DNA of 13,747 nucleotides. It comes from an uncultured Variovorax sp. (GTDB lineage: Bacteria; Pseudomonadota; Gammaproteobacteria; Burkholderiales; Burkholderiaceae). Of this stretch, positions 1 through 6,925 are shown one piece after another. Each line of letters opens with the position of its first letter. Positions within the stretch are counted from its first letter, which is position 1. Both the position numbers and the translations under genes were made by a program. The stretch covers positions 1 to 13,747 of the forward strand of contig CAMLCW010000104.1 of the NCBI GenBank assembly GCA_946478645.1, given 5' to 3'. Below the pieces are notes generated by a model. It searched no databases. It was not told the origin of the DNA and was given only the letters and a program-made list of their open reading frames with translations.

Positions 1-1296
1 GGCGCGCTCGACTGCGGCGCCAGCAAGATCACCGAGGAAATGAAGCTCGCCTGCGTGCGCGAGATCGCCGACCTCACCAAGGCCGACATCTCCGAGGAAG
101 TGGCCACGGCCTATGCCGGCCAGGAACTGGCGTTCGGCCCCGACTACCTGATTCCGAAGCCCTTCGACTCGCGCCTCATCCTGCGCATTGCGCCGGCGGT
201 GGCGAAGGCCGCAGCCGCCTCGGGCGTGGCCACGCGCCCGATCGAGGACATGGAGGCCTACCGGCAGCACCTGACGCGCTTCGTCTACCAGACCGGCATG
301 TTCATGCGCCCGGTGTTCAGCGCCGCCAAGATCGCGGCCGCCAAGCGCGTGGCCTACGCCGAGGGCGAGGACGAGCGCGTGCTGCGCGCGGCGCAGTGGG
401 CCGTCGACGAGGGCCTTGCGCAGCCGATCCTGGTCGGGCGCCCCGCCGTGATCGAGGCGCGCATCAAGAAGGCGGGCCTGCACATCCGCGCGGGCACCGA
501 CTTCGAGATCGTCGACCCCGAGGACGATCCGCGCTTCCGCACCTACTGGGAGACCTACCACAAGCTCATGGGCCGCAACGGCGTGACGCCCGAGGCCGCG
601 AAGGCCGCGGTGCGCCGCTCGAACACGGCGATCGCCGCGCTGATGCTGCACCTGGGCGACGCCGACGCCATGATCTGCGGACTGGTGGGCCGCTTCGATG
701 CGCACCTCGAGCACATCCGCAGCCTGATCGGACTGAAGCGCGGCTCGCCGGGCTTCGCCACGCTGAACGCGCTCACGCTCGAGAAGCGCACCGTGTTCAT
801 CACCGACACCAACGTCAATGAAGACCCGAGCGCCGAAATGCTCGCGAGCATCGCGATGATGGCGGCCGAGGAAGTGCGCCGGTTCGGGCTGCCGCCAAAG
901 GTCGCTTTTCTTTCGCACTCCAACTACGGCAGCTCGGCGCGCGGTTCGGGCCGCAAGATGCGCCTCGCGCGCGACCTGTTCGCGCAGATGGCGCCCGACG
1001 TCGAATGCGACGGCGAGATGCACGGCGATTCGGCCCTGTCGGAAGAGGTGCGCCGCTATGCGCTGCCCGAGACCACGCTCACGGGCGAGGCCAACCTGCT
1101 GGTGTGCCCCAACCTCGACGCGGCGCACATCCTCTACAACGTGCTCAAGATGACGGGCGCCAACGGCATCACGGTGGGCCCGATCCTGCTCGGCGGCGCC
1201 GGCTCGGCGCATGTGCTCACGCCCTCGTCGACGGTGCGGCGCGTGGTCAACATGACCGCGCTGGCCGTGGCCAACGCGACAACGGCCATCAAGTAA
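1..1296 (+). CDS. maeB: NADP-dependent malic enzyme, C-terminal part (5' end outside window)
   Basis: Cytoplasmic enzyme that oxidatively decarboxylates malate to pyruvate with NADP. The frame is open from base 1, and its first residues (GALDCGASKITEEMKLA) are malic-enzyme sequence, so the gene starts upstream. The visible 431 residues hold the end of the NAD(P)-binding malic domain (to about residue 90), a linker, and a phosphotransacetylase-like domain from about residue 110 (GEDERVLRAAQWA, then ILVGRP). This is the usual MaeB order, and in this family the second domain is regarded as regulatory rather than catalytic. The family is usually about 760 residues, so roughly 330 are missing. The stop is TAA at 1294-1296. 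The next gene is convergent, 18 nt away. The family call is firm. MaeB is preferred over a stand-alone Pta because malic-enzyme sequence precedes the Pta-like part. Confidence 0.95.
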   Translation, partial: GALDCGASKITEEMKLACVREIADLTKADISEEVATAYAGQELAFGPDYLIPKPFDSRLILRIAPAVAKAAAASGVATRPIEDMEAYRQHLTRFVYQTGMFMRPVFSAAKIAAAKRVAYAEGEDERVLRAAQWAVDEGLAQPILVGRPAVIEARIKKAGLHIRAGTDFEIVDPEDDPRFRTYWETYHKLMGRNGVTPEAAKAAVRRSNTAIAALMLHLGDADAMICGLVGRFDAHLEHIRSLIGLKRGSPGFATLNALTLEKRTVFITDTNVNEDPSAEMLASIAMMAAEEVRRFGLPPKVAFLSHSNYGSSARGSGRKMRLARDLFAQMAPDVECDGEMHGDSALSEEVRRYALPETTLTGEANLLVCPNLDAAHILYNVLKMTGANGITVGPILLGGAGSAHVLTPSSTVRRVVNMTALAVANATTAIK

Positions 1297-1332
1297 AGGA
1301 AAGGCCGGCCCGGCCTAGCGCCGGGCCCGGCC
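1290..1332 (-). terminator. GC-rich hairpin between convergent maeB and the YeeE-family gene
   Basis: 1303-1314 (GGCCGGCCCGGC) pairs with 1320-1332 (GCCGGG, bulged C, CCGGCC), giving a 12-bp all-GC stem with one bulge and a 5-nt loop. Read on the minus strand the stem is followed by TTTCCTTTACTT, a T-rich but interrupted tail. On the plus strand there is no T-run. The loop contains the stop codon of the minus-strand gene, so the hairpin overlaps its last codons. The likely role is termination of the minus-strand cluster. It may also block converging maeB transcripts. Confidence 0.55.
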
Positions 1333-2253
1333 CAGGCCGCCGCCGCGGGCGGCGTCCTGGAGCTTGACCAGCACGGCGATGGTGGCAAACAGCGTGACGT
1401 AGGCGACCAGCGCCTGCGGCGCGCCCGACGGAACGCCCGACAGCAGCAGGGTGTCGTTGCTGCCGGGCGCCAGCATCGCGCCGGCGCCCATCAGGCTGCC
1501 GCCAACGGCGCGCCTGAACAGGGCGGCCCGGTCGGGCCAGCGCCAGCGGATGCGCTCGCCGGAGAACAGGCCGCTTGCGATGCTTCCGATCATCAAGGCT
1601 GCGGCGATGGCGGTCGGGAACACGGCCAACGCCAGGATGTAGCGCGGCGCATGCGCCAGCGCCCAATCGGGGATCGCCGTGTCGAGCAGCGCGTAGACCA
1701 GACCGACGATCGCCATGGTTGCGCTGACACGAAGAAACTCGGACGTCGCACCGCCCGCAAGACGATAGCGAAGCACCATCACCAGCGCCAGCAGCACGAG
1801 CGCCGGCAGCAGCGTGACCGCAGGCGCCGCGGCCGGGTGCACGGCGTGGATCGTGGCATCGGCGTACAGCCATCTGGCCAGCCAGCCGCCGAAGAAAATG
1901 CCTGCAAAGGTCGAGACGAAACCCAGGTCGCCGGTGCCGATCCGCCCGATGGTGCCGAACGCACAGGCGCCATTGATGAAGGCACCCACACCGAGCATCG
2001 AGGCGCCCAGCAACACGAGCGGCCAGTCAGCCCAGTCCGGCATCGGCCTGGGGAAAGCCGACACCGCGGTCAACACCATGGTGGCGATCAGCGCGGCCTC
2101 GGCAAAACCCAGCAGCCGGCCGGGCTGGCGCTGAAGCACCAGATCCCGGCTCGCCACGACCGCGCAGATCGAACCGCGATGCAGTACAAACCCGAGCAGG
2201 AACGCCAGCGCGACGAGGAGGGGCAGGCCGAAATTCTCGCGTACAGCGTTCAT
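1315..2253 (-). CDS. YeeE/YedE-family membrane protein (putative thiosulfate/sulfur-compound transporter)
   Basis: A 312-residue polytopic inner-membrane protein of the YeeE/YedE (TsuA-like) family, whose studied members import thiosulfate. Family signatures are HRGSICAVV (Cys30), FINGACAFGTIGRIGTG (Cys97) with its Gly/Cys-rich re-entrant-type segment, and a C-terminal APGSNDTLLLSG that repeats the pattern without a cysteine. Hydrophobic segments occur throughout, at about residues 9-25, 50-66, 78-97, 109-128 and 139-161, with more toward the C-terminus. Only two cysteines are present, whereas the characterised thiosulfate carrier uses three, so substrate or mechanism may differ. The start lies 8 nt after the SDR stop and I see no clear Shine-Dalgarno site, which suggests translational coupling to the SDR gene. 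Last gene of the minus-strand cluster. Family is confident; substrate is inferred. Confidence 0.85.
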   Translation of the reverse strand: MNAVRENFGLPLLVALAFLLGFVLHRGSICAVVASRDLVLQRQPGRLLGFAEAALIATMVLTAVSAFPRPMPDWADWPLVLLGASMLGVGAFINGACAFGTIGRIGTGDLGFVSTFAGIFFGGWLARWLYADATIHAVHPAAAPAVTLLPALVLLALVMVLRYRLAGGATSEFLRVSATMAIVGLVYALLDTAIPDWALAHAPRYILALAVFPTAIAAALMIGSIASGLFSGERIRWRWPDRAALFRRAVGGSLMGAGAMLAPGSNDTLLLSGVPSGAPQALVAYVTLFATIAVLVKLQDAARGGGLGRARR

Positions 2254-2261
2254 GCGTCAAA

Positions 2262-3080
2262 TTACAACACCAGCTCCCCGCCGTCGACGATGAGGGTCGA
2301 GCCGGTCATGAAGGCCGAGAGCTCGCTCGCGGCGAAGAACACGACGCGCGCCACCTCGTCGGCCTCGCCGGCACGGCCCAGCGGGATGCGCCCGATGAAA
2401 GCCTCGAGCGCCTCACGGCTTTCTTCGCTGCCTGACATGCCCGCCTCGACGCCCGGGGTGCGGATCAGGGTGGGCGCCACCGCGAGCACGCGGATGCCGT
2501 GTGGCGCCAGGTCGCGCGCAAACGCCTTGGTGGCGCCCGCCATCGCGTGCTTGCCGGCAACGTAGTGCGCCGAGTTGGTGGCGGCCACCAGCCCCGAGAC
2601 CGAGATCATGTTGACGATCACGCCGCCATTCGGATTGCGGGTCATTTCGCGCGCCGCGTCGCGGGCCGCGAGGAACATGCCGCGCTGATTCAGGTTCATC
2701 AGCCGGTCGTATTCCACGTCGGTGATGTCGAGCGTCGAGATCTCGGGAAAGATGCCCGCGTTGTTGATCCAGATGTCGAGCTTGCCGAACTTCGCCATGC
2801 AGGCAGCGATGGCCTTGCGCACGTCGTCGGCGTCCGAGCTGTCGACGCGCTGGCCGGCCGTCTCGACACCGAAATCGCTGGCCAGCTGCGAGGCGGCCTT
2901 GCGCACGCCCGCCTCGTCGATGTCGAACAGCGCTACCGCCGCGCCGGCCTCGGCCAGCCTGCGCGCGCACGACAGCCCGATGCCCTTGGCGGCGCCGGTC
3001 ACCACCGCCACCTTGCCCTTCAGGCTGCACAGTTCGGCCAGCGTGGCGCTGCTGCGATCGCGAATGAATCCAGTTGACAT
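2262..3080 (-). CDS. SDR-family NAD(P)-dependent oxidoreductase
   Basis: A 272-residue classical short-chain dehydrogenase, cytoplasmic. Seen in the sequence: cofactor motif TGAAKGIG (28-35); Asp53 after the second strand (LFDID), which favours NAD over NADP; NNAG (107-109 region); catalytic Ser160, Tyr173 and Lys177 (YVAGK); and a C-terminal VDGGELVL ending. About 20 residues precede the Rossmann start, slightly long but normal for the family. The start is well fixed by a perfect AAGGAGG site (plus-strand 3085-3091), 4 nt before the ATG. It follows the flavoprotein gene by 70 nt and precedes the YeeE-type gene by 8 nt. The substrate cannot be read from the sequence: a sugar, polyol or hydroxy-acid dehydrogenase or a 3-oxoacyl reductase are all possible. 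The strong RBS and the larger upstream gap leave room for its own promoter. Confidence 0.9.
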   Translation of the reverse strand: MSTGFIRDRSSATLAELCSLKGKVAVVTGAAKGIGLSCARRLAEAGAAVALFDIDEAGVRKAASQLASDFGVETAGQRVDSSDADDVRKAIAACMAKFGKLDIWINNAGIFPEISTLDITDVEYDRLMNLNQRGMFLAARDAAREMTRNPNGGVIVNMISVSGLVAATNSAHYVAGKHAMAGATKAFARDLAPHGIRVLAVAPTLIRTPGVEAGMSGSEESREALEAFIGRIPLGRAGEADEVARVVFFAASELSAFMTGSTLIVDGGELVL

Positions 3081-3107
3081 GGTTCCTCCTTGGAAAATTT
3101 GAGATCT

Positions 3108-3128
3108 GCCGCACAGGTGCTGCGCGGC
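3108..3128 (-). other. Hairpin between the flavoprotein and SDR genes (possible attenuator)
   Basis: 3108-3115 (GCCGCACA) pairs with 3121-3128 (TGCGCGGC) through an 8-bp stem with one G-U pair and a 5-nt loop. Read on the minus strand, the stem lies after the flavoprotein stop and is followed about 8 nt later by AAATTTTCC, then the SDR ribosome site. It could be a weak terminator or an mRNA-processing hairpin that lowers or uncouples expression of the two downstream genes. The T-run is displaced from the stem, so termination is uncertain. Confidence 0.3.
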
Positions 3129-3150
3129 CTGGCTGCGGGCGCCCCGGGAT

Positions 3151-4557
3151 CTATGGCGCCGCCAAAGGCGCGAGCCGCGCGAGGATCGAGGGCAGGAGTT
3201 CGGCGATGGTGGGATGCACCGGCAGCGCCTGCTGCATCACCTTGTAGCTGGCGCCCGTGGCCATGAAGTTGGAGAGCACGGCGATCACTTCGTCGCCCGA
3301 CAGGCCGAGCACGGTCGCACCGAGGAACGCCTCGGTGTCGCCATCGACGATGAGGCGAATGAGCCCGGCGGATTCGCTCTCTTCCTTCGCGCGGCTGATC
3401 TCGGCCATCGGCATTTCCGCGACCAGGATTTTTCGCCCGTTGCGCGCCAGCGCGCGCGCCTCGCCAAGCGAGAGGCCGACGCGCCCGAGCGGCGGGTCGG
3501 TGAACATCGCGTAGGTGGCCGGGCGCCGGTCGGCGTCCTCCAGCTGGTGCATCTCGCCGCGTTCATCGAGATCGGCCAGCACGATCTCATGGTCGTGGTA
3601 GCTGGTATGGGTGAAGGCGCCGCGCCGGTTCACGTCGCCCAGCGCCCAGATACCGGGCACCTCGGTCCGGAGCTTGGCGTCGGTGGGGATGTAGCCTCGC
3701 GCGTCGGTCTTCAGGCCCACGCTGTCGACGTTCAGCTTTTCGGTGTTCGGCACACGGCCCGTCGCAAAGAGCAGATGGCTGCCAGCCACGGACGTGCCGT
3801 CTTCCAGCGTCACGGCGATACCGCGCATGTTCTTGCCTACGCGGGCGATGCCGGCATTCAGGTGCAGCGCAACGCCCTCTTCGCGCAGGAAGTCCGCGAT
3901 GATGCCGGAGACGTCGTCGTCCTCGCGCTCGGCCAGCCGCTCCGAACGATGGATGAGAGTGACTTCCGATCCGAGGCGGCGAAACATCTGACCCATCTCG
4001 AGCCCGATGTAGCTGCCCCCGACCACGACGAGGTGCGCCGGCCGCTCGGTGAGCGCCAGCAGCGCCGCGTTGTCGAGATGGGGCACCTCGTCGAGGCCCG
4101 GCACAGGCGGCACGAACGCCCGCGTGCCGGTGTTCAGGAACACGCGTTCGGCAACCAGCCTGTCCTCGCCCACACCGACGATGAACCGGCCGTTGCCGTC
4201 TCGCCCCTCGAAGCGGCCCCACCCGCGGATCACCTCGACACCCTCTGCTGCCGCCAGCCATTCTTCGACGCTGCTGCGCGAGGCATCGCTGCGCGCCCTC
4301 ATCCTGGCCATCGCAGCGCCGAAGTCGACCTCGACCTCGCCGACGCGGACGCCGAACTCGGCGGCGTGGCGCGCCATGTGCGCGACGCGCGCCGACTTCC
4401 GCAGTGTCTTCGTGGGCGTGCAGCCGGTGTTGACGCAGGTGCCACCGAGGCTTGCCCCTTCCACCAGGGCCACGCGCTGGCCGCGCGTTGCGAGTGCCAC
4501 GGAGAGGGAAGGTCCGGCCTGCCCGGAACCGATGATGACGCTGTCGAAGCTTTTCAT
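3151..4557 (-). CDS. FAD-dependent pyridine nucleotide-disulfide oxidoreductase (class I)
   Basis: A 468-residue flavoprotein of the dihydrolipoamide dehydrogenase/glutathione reductase/mercuric reductase group, cytoplasmic. Domains in order: FAD Rossmann motif GSGQAG (10-15); redox-active disulfide CVNTGC (Cys41/Cys46); second Rossmann GGSYIG (180-185) for NAD(P)H; ATGRVPN (265-271); FAD-binding GD (307-308); dimerisation domain with the HPTIAE acid-base pair (His448, Glu453). The N-terminal HMA domain and C-terminal Cys pair of true MerA are absent, so mercury reduction is unlikely. The ATG at 4557 puts the FAD motif at residue 8 as usual; an open frame reaches 4665 but would overlap the redoxin gene by 86 bp. 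The redoxin stop is 22 nt upstream. An inferred role is electron supply from NAD(P)H to the neighbouring CxxC protein; its own substrate is unknown. Confidence 0.9.
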   Translation of the reverse strand: MKSFDSVIIGSGQAGPSLSVALATRGQRVALVEGASLGGTCVNTGCTPTKTLRKSARVAHMARHAAEFGVRVGEVEVDFGAAMARMRARSDASRSSVEEWLAAAEGVEVIRGWGRFEGRDGNGRFIVGVGEDRLVAERVFLNTGTRAFVPPVPGLDEVPHLDNAALLALTERPAHLVVVGGSYIGLEMGQMFRRLGSEVTLIHRSERLAEREDDDVSGIIADFLREEGVALHLNAGIARVGKNMRGIAVTLEDGTSVAGSHLLFATGRVPNTEKLNVDSVGLKTDARGYIPTDAKLRTEVPGIWALGDVNRRGAFTHTSYHDHEIVLADLDERGEMHQLEDADRRPATYAMFTDPPLGRVGLSLGEARALARNGRKILVAEMPMAEISRAKEESESAGLIRLIVDGDTEAFLGATVLGLSGDEVIAVLSNFMATGASYKVMQQALPVHPTIAELLPSILARLAPLAAP

Positions 4558-4579
4558 GAGGCCTTTGCGTTCAGGGGTT

Positions 4580-5080
4580 TCAGCGCTGCTTGGCGTCGGC
4601 GCCGTCGACCGCGAGTGCCTCGATGAGGGCTTCGGCATTGAGCCGGAAATCGGAGAACACCACATTCCCCTCGGGATCGATGACGGTGAACCAGGGCGTG
4701 CCCCCGGTTCCGTAGTCCTCCATGAAGGAGGGATAGCGCCGGCCCTGCGGCGGCACGTCGTGGCCGAAGGGCATCTTGAGGCCGAACTTCTGCTGGTCGG
4801 TGCGCAGCTTGTCGAAGGTGTTGACGTCCGCGCCTTCGAAGACGGTCTGGATCACCGCGAACCCGACCGGCGCGCCCTCGAGTTTGTCCTGCAGGCGGCG
4901 CAGCGTGGGAAAGCCGTTCGAATGGCAGCCCGGGCACCAATGCTGGAAGCAATAGATGATCTTGTAGCCGTCCCCGAGATCGGAGAGCTGCAGCGGCTGG
5001 GCCAAGGGCTCGCCGTTGGCATCGATCCACGTGTCGACGCGGAGTTCGGGCGCTGGGGTGGGAGGTCGTTCTGGACGCAT
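4580..5080 (-). CDS. Thioredoxin-fold redoxin with WCPGC active site
   Basis: A 166-residue protein of the redoxin/TlpA-like thioredoxin superfamily. The active site is W48-C49-P-G-C52 after a beta strand (KIIYCFQHW), and the cis-proline is at Pro129 in GGTPW, followed by FTVIDPEGNVV. No signal peptide or membrane anchor is visible, so it should act in the cytoplasm, unlike exported TlpA/ResA proteins. The start ATG at 5080 is preceded by AAAGGAA at suitable distance. The gene sits between msrB (45 nt upstream) and the FAD disulfide reductase (22 nt downstream), so it is well placed to carry electrons from that flavoprotein to MsrB; this is inference from context. Cys44, near the active site, is an extra cysteine that could form alternative disulfides. 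The fold is confident, the partner assignment is not. Confidence 0.88.
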   Translation of the reverse strand: MRPERPPTPAPELRVDTWIDANGEPLAQPLQLSDLGDGYKIIYCFQHWCPGCHSNGFPTLRRLQDKLEGAPVGFAVIQTVFEGADVNTFDKLRTDQQKFGLKMPFGHDVPPQGRRYPSFMEDYGTGGTPWFTVIDPEGNVVFSDFRLNAEALIEALAVDGADAKQR

Positions 5081-5125
5081 GTATGGGTTCCTTTGCTCTG
5101 AAGGGCGTTGTGGGGAAGCGACCTG

Positions 5126-5566
5126 TCAGCGGCCGGCTTCCACTTGCGGCAGGTAGGCGCCGTAGCCCTGGGCTTCCATCTGGTCGCGCGGCACGAAACG
5201 CAGGCTGGCCGAATTGATGCAGTAGCGCAGGCCGCCCATCTCGCTCGGGCCGTCGTCGAAGACGTGTCCCAGGTGGCTGTCGGCATGCTTGGAGCGAACC
5301 TCCGTCCTGACCATGCCGTGCGAGGCGTCCCTGAGCTCGGTCTGCGCCTCGATCGGCTTGGAGAATGCGGGCCAGCCGCAGCCCGAGTTGAACTTGGCCG
5401 AAGAGGCGAACAGCGGCTCGCCCGACACCACGTCGACATAGATGCCCGGCTCGAAATGCTTGTCGTACTCGCCGGTGAAAGCACGCTCGGTGCCGCTTTG
5501 CTGGGTGACGTGGAATTGCTCGGACGTCAACGCGGCCACGGCTTCAGCGGATTTCTGGTATTTCAT
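5126..5566 (-). CDS. msrB: Peptide-methionine (R)-S-oxide reductase MsrB
   Basis: Reduces the R epimer of methionine sulfoxide in oxidised proteins. At 146 residues it is a full-length MsrB domain. Seen: [46 protein letters not shown] and [11 protein letters not shown]. The catalytic cysteine is Cys116 in the RxCxN motif. Cys63 in GCGWP matches the resolving cysteine of the Neisseria-type enzymes. The two CxxC pairs that hold structural zinc in many MsrBs are missing (VSGE and SKHA replace them), so this is the zinc-free form that recycles through a Cys63-Cys116 disulfide and thioredoxin-like reductant. AGGAGC (plus-strand 5571-5576) lies 4 nt before the ATG. It is first in the minus-strand cluster, directly ahead of the redoxin. 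Confidence 0.96.
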   Translation of the reverse strand: MKYQKSAEAVAALTSEQFHVTQQSGTERAFTGEYDKHFEPGIYVDVVSGEPLFASSAKFNSGCGWPAFSKPIEAQTELRDASHGMVRTEVRSKHADSHLGHVFDDGPSEMGGLRYCINSASLRFVPRDQMEAQGYGAYLPQVEAGR

Positions 5567-5601
5567 CTTTGCTCCTGGTTGAGAGAACGAGGGATGAAAT
5601 C

Positions 5602-5629
5602 AATGTAGCGACGGGACCTCGCTTTTCCA
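5602..5629 (-). promoter_or_regulatory. Candidate promoter for the msrB cluster
   Basis: On the minus strand, TGGAAA (plus 5624-5629) and TACATT (plus 5602-5607) are separated by 16 bp; each matches the sigma-70 consensus at 4 of 6 positions. Transcription would start about 30 nt upstream of the msrB ATG. This is the best pair I find in the 161-nt gap between msrB and the protease gene, but matches of this quality are common by chance. Confidence 0.3.
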
Positions 5630-5695
5630 CCGCGTGCCGCATCAAAGCGATGGAGACGAGGATTAGTGCCGGATGCCGTGCTTTCCTTATCGCTT

Positions 5696-5714
5696 GTAAA
5701 AGGCCGCGCGCGGC
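5696..5714 (-). terminator. Candidate terminator downstream of the aspartyl protease gene
   Basis: The palindrome GCCGCGCGCGGC (5703-5714) can fold into a short GC stem. Reading the minus strand it is followed by CTTTTAC. It lies just after the protease stop codon (5728) and before the msrB promoter region, where a terminator is expected. The stem is short (4-5 bp with a 4-nt loop) and the T-run has only four Ts. Confidence 0.45.
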
Positions 5715-5727
5715 GCGGGATGCCGGG

Positions 5728-6702
5728 TCAGCGCGTCCGCGCCACCAGCAGCTGCCGTGTGGCGTACGAGATCCACACCTTGCGCGAATGAAGGAAGTCC
5801 AGCCCGAGCAAGCCGTCGTAGGGATCGACCTGGATCTCCGACACCTTGATGACAATGTTGCGGTAGGTGGCGGCACCGATCCGGACGCTCTCGAAGCGCT
5901 GCGCGTAGTTGCGCATCTGCGTGCCATGAGTGCTGCGGCTGATGGTCTCGGGCGCGTCCTGCTTCAGTCGTTCGAGATCCATGCTCAGCTTCCGGGCGGC
6001 CGTCTTGAGCGGGATCTTGGTCCGCGTGGCGCCTGTGTCGAGCGCCAGTTCGAGCTCGGTGCCATCGACGATCACGGGAAGCGAGACGATGTTGCGCGCC
6101 GCGATCTTCACGGGCACCGCGTCGTGTGGCGCGAGCCAGGGTCGAAAGCCGATATGACCCGATCCGCATGGGCTCACCCGGTAGAGCGCCAGGCGTTCGT
6201 TGGGGAAGTCGAATTCCACGTCGAAGCGCGAGAGCAGGTCCGCGCCGATGGTGCCCTGCGGCCGCCGCAGTTCTTCGGCCTTCCTCTCAGCCTGGGCCAT
6301 GGCGGCGTCTTGGAACTCCACACCGGCAAACACGAGGCGCTCGATCGTCACCTTCGGATATGACTTTCCGCGCAGCCCGTCGGTACCGATCAGGAAAGTC
6401 CGGCGCCCAGGGCGCGCCGGCAAGCCCAGGCGCTCGGCAAGATCGATGTCGACGACGCTGGTCTCCGCGCCCGTGTCCACCAGGAAGGTCACCGGGGTCT
6501 CGCCGTTAACAAGTGCGGTGACTTGGTACTGCCCACGCACCCTCGCCATCAGCGTCTCACCAGTCTTTTCGACGGCGCAGCCATCGGCGTGGACGCGCGT
6601 GGTCGCGCCGCAGCCCGCAAAAGCGAGCGAAAGGCACAACAAAAACCGGCGTATGGTTTTCTCGATGCGATGGCCGCGATCCGGCCCTTCATTGCATGGC
6701 AT
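5728..6702 (-). CDS. Two-lobed retropepsin-like aspartyl protease, predicted lipoprotein
   Basis: A 324-residue predicted aspartic protease. Two retropepsin-type domains lie in tandem: lobe 1 has VDTGAETS (Asp76) and closes with IGADLLSRF (152-160); lobe 2 has LDTGATRT (Asp222) and closes with LLGLDFLHSR (298-307). Each lobe could supply one catalytic Asp, giving a single-chain pepsin-like enzyme. The N-terminus is basic then hydrophobic (RRFLLCLSLAFAGC), with a lipobox-like FAGC at Cys31, so it is probably exported and lipid-anchored; Phe at -3 is less usual. An extra Cys pair (Cys42, Cys179) might form a periplasmic disulfide. The ATG at 6702 was chosen because it directly precedes the signal sequence and has GGGAG 9 nt upstream; a longer open frame to 7020 runs into the divergent ABC gene. 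No functional partner is evident nearby. Substrate unknown. Confidence 0.82.
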   Translation of the reverse strand: MPCNEGPDRGHRIEKTIRRFLLCLSLAFAGCGATTRVHADGCAVEKTGETLMARVRGQYQVTALVNGETPVTFLVDTGAETSVVDIDLAERLGLPARPGRRTFLIGTDGLRGKSYPKVTIERLVFAGVEFQDAAMAQAERKAEELRRPQGTIGADLLSRFDVEFDFPNERLALYRVSPCGSGHIGFRPWLAPHDAVPVKIAARNIVSLPVIVDGTELELALDTGATRTKIPLKTAARKLSMDLERLKQDAPETISRSTHGTQMRNYAQRFESVRIGAATYRNIVIKVSEIQVDPYDGLLGLDFLHSRKVWISYATRQLLVARTR

Positions 6703-6757
6703 CCTTCTTTGCTCCCTGAGGCCGTCGTTGCGGCAACTTTGTTCTGCCGGCCAGTCT

Positions 6758-6791
6758 GCCACGCAATGGCACGGATTTGGTGCCCCGTGGC
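6758..6791. repeat. Inverted repeat in the divergent intergenic region
   Basis: The 223-nt gap 6703-6925 separates the protease gene (-) from the ABC operon (+). It contains a two-step inverted repeat: GCCACG (6758-6763) with CGTGGC (6786-6791), and inside it GGCAC (6768-6772) with GTGCC (6780-6784), around GGATTTG. A smaller hyphenated palindrome, GTTGC-G-GCAAC, lies at 6727-6737. Either could be an operator or a leader hairpin. I recognise no known regulator site and see no TPP or purine riboswitch consensus in this gap. Confidence 0.35.
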
Positions 6792-6887
6792 CGCACTGCC
6801 CGTCCGATCCCTGACAAGGTGCACGCCACGCACCGCCGCCGTGTGCCGGCAGGGTTCGCACCAATCGCGTGCGGGCACCGTTTTTGC

Positions 6888-6917
6888 TTGAATGCCGCAG
6901 CAATTCACCTTTACAAA
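6888..6917 (+). promoter_or_regulatory. Candidate promoter for the ABC transporter operon
   Basis: TTGAAT (6888-6893) and TACAAA (6912-6917) are spaced by 18 bp, each 4 of 6 to sigma-70 consensus, in the only AT-rich patch of the gap. Transcription would start around 6923-6925, almost on the ATG at 6926, which fits the absence of a Shine-Dalgarno site before that ATG and suggests a leaderless or near-leaderless message. Confidence 0.4.
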
Positions 6918-6925
6918 AATTCCGC

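Noticed and set aside
3151..4557. Mercuric reductase (merA)
   Set aside because: The redox Cys pair is present, but the N-terminal metal-binding domain and the C-terminal Cys pair are missing and no other mer genes are nearby.
3214..4626. 470-codon plus-strand open frame antisense to the flavoprotein gene
   Set aside because: High-GC shadow frame: the opposite strand encodes a complete disulfide reductase with all motifs, and the antisense product shows no recognisable family.
4558..4665. 36-residue N-terminal extension of the flavoprotein
   Set aside because: It would overlap the redoxin gene and precede the FAD motif with non-homologous sequence. ATG 4557 gives the usual N-terminus.
6703..6925. 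TPP riboswitch upstream of the NMT1/THI5-like operon
   Set aside because: The CTGAGA and ACCTGA thi-box elements are not found, and the predicted leader is almost absent.
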